From Cololabis saira (Eukaryota; Chordata; Actinopteri; Beloniformes; Belonidae): a stretch of 64,000 nucleotides of DNA. Under the pieces are notes generated by a model. The model had not been told where the DNA came from and made no database searches. It saw only the letters and a list, made by a program, of their open reading frames with translations. Below are positions 63,408-64,000 of the stretch, piece after piece. The position numbers and the translations under genes are program-made. Position 1 is the stretch's first letter. Each line of letters opens with the position of its first letter. The stretch covers positions 46,411,257-46,475,256 of the forward strand of contig NC_084598.1 in assembly GCF_033807715.1 (NCBI RefSeq). Reading direction: 5' to 3'.

Positions 63408-63990
63408 ACACGTAGCCGGGTATTTACAAAAACGGATATTTTCCCCTCTACGTTTTCAAAAATATCCTCGTTTACACGGACCCGCATGAAAACGCTGTTA
63501 ACGTCATGCCAGCCAATCAGAATCCTGGAAAAAACATCAACAAATGACACCGTACGGCGCGCATCGCCGCGTACCCTACGCCGTAGGCTCTGCGTTGATT
63601 TAACGCGGGACCATAATTCAGGCTTTACTTCCAAGACGGAATGAGAGTCTTTGGTTTGGAGTGACAGAGAAGTGGAGTTACTTTTAAATGTGACTTTAGA
63701 ATATAAAACAGGTAAAATACTAGAAAATATTGACGTTACAAACTAATTGTAACCACAGGTGTAACACATGACGCTGGTGACGTTTCTGGTGCATAATGTG
63801 ACGTTCTGAAGAATAAATGTCCGTTTTCCTCTGTTTAGACGCAAACGTGAAAACAGAGTTTTTGAAAATCTCCACTTTGGCCGGAGTTTTCAGAAATGAT
63901 CGTTTTTTGGGGCTTTGAGCTTCGTTTTCGTGTAAACGAACGGCCAAAACGCATGAAAACACCTCCGTTTTTGCTCCGTGTAGTAGTAGT
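63408..63990. mobile_element. MITE of the GTTTACACG family, runs to the window end
   Basis: Starts near GGCCACGTTTACACG; the inverse TTCGTTTTCGTGTAAACGAA is near 63922-63941. ACGTTTTC/GAAAACG motifs are repeated. A half copy of the small palindromic MITE is inserted at 63549-63612. The window ends in (TAG)n at 63978-63998. Confidence 0.65.
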
Positions 63991-64000
63991 AGTAGTAGAG

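Overview
This is vertebrate nuclear DNA, most likely from a teleost fish. The evidence is the set of fish-type transposons (hAT, Tc1/IS630-like, PIF/Harbinger, L1-like and L2/Rex-like LINEs, a tRNA-derived SINE), spliced host genes with GT-AG introns, long (TA)n tracts and many minisatellites. Nothing prokaryotic is present. No species is named because the sequence alone does not fix one.

Layout. (1) 1-11398 is a 46-bp satellite of roughly 200 monomers, broken by a 1.5-kb hAT element, a SINE and a truncated SINE copy. It shows higher-order structure: 230-bp blocks, a tandem 1473-bp duplication, and a copy of at least 1.65 kb at a 4828-bp offset. Most monomers carry a match to the CTCF core motif. 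(2) 11399-16050 holds microsatellites and a broken BED-finger hAT transposase gene. (3) 16052-31445 is one Tc1/IS630-like transposon blown up to 15.4 kb by nested insertions. It contains a solo LTR that carries a full-length L1-like LINE (both ORFs open, 16-bp target duplication), a hAT with two smaller MITEs inside it, two RGG-type deletion derivatives (one inserted in the end of the other), and a 23-bp minisatellite that grew from the transposase coding sequence.

(4) 31450-47543 is a plus-strand host gene. I reconstruct nine coding exons with consistent phases, about 1030 residues: coiled-coil N terminus with a coding VNTR, acidic exon, a basic-linker plus unnamed-domain module present twice, then 12 C2H2 zinc fingers. 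Its introns are full of hAT MITEs, minisatellites and an LTR-element remnant. Two hAT insertions sit on splice donors. (5) 47544-52145 is intergenic, with a decayed THAP-type transposon, MITEs and a G-rich 30-bp array. (6) 52146-61669 on the minus strand is a second host gene, a GLTPD2-like glycolipid-transfer-domain protein of six coding exons, about 312 residues, convergent with the zinc-finger gene. (7) 61681-64000 holds dinucleotide repeats and MITEs.

The two host genes show no functional link. The striking theme is tandem repeats seeded from identifiable functional sequence: transposase codons, LINE reverse-transcriptase codons, splice-acceptor/exon junctions in both host genes, and a CTCF-like motif.
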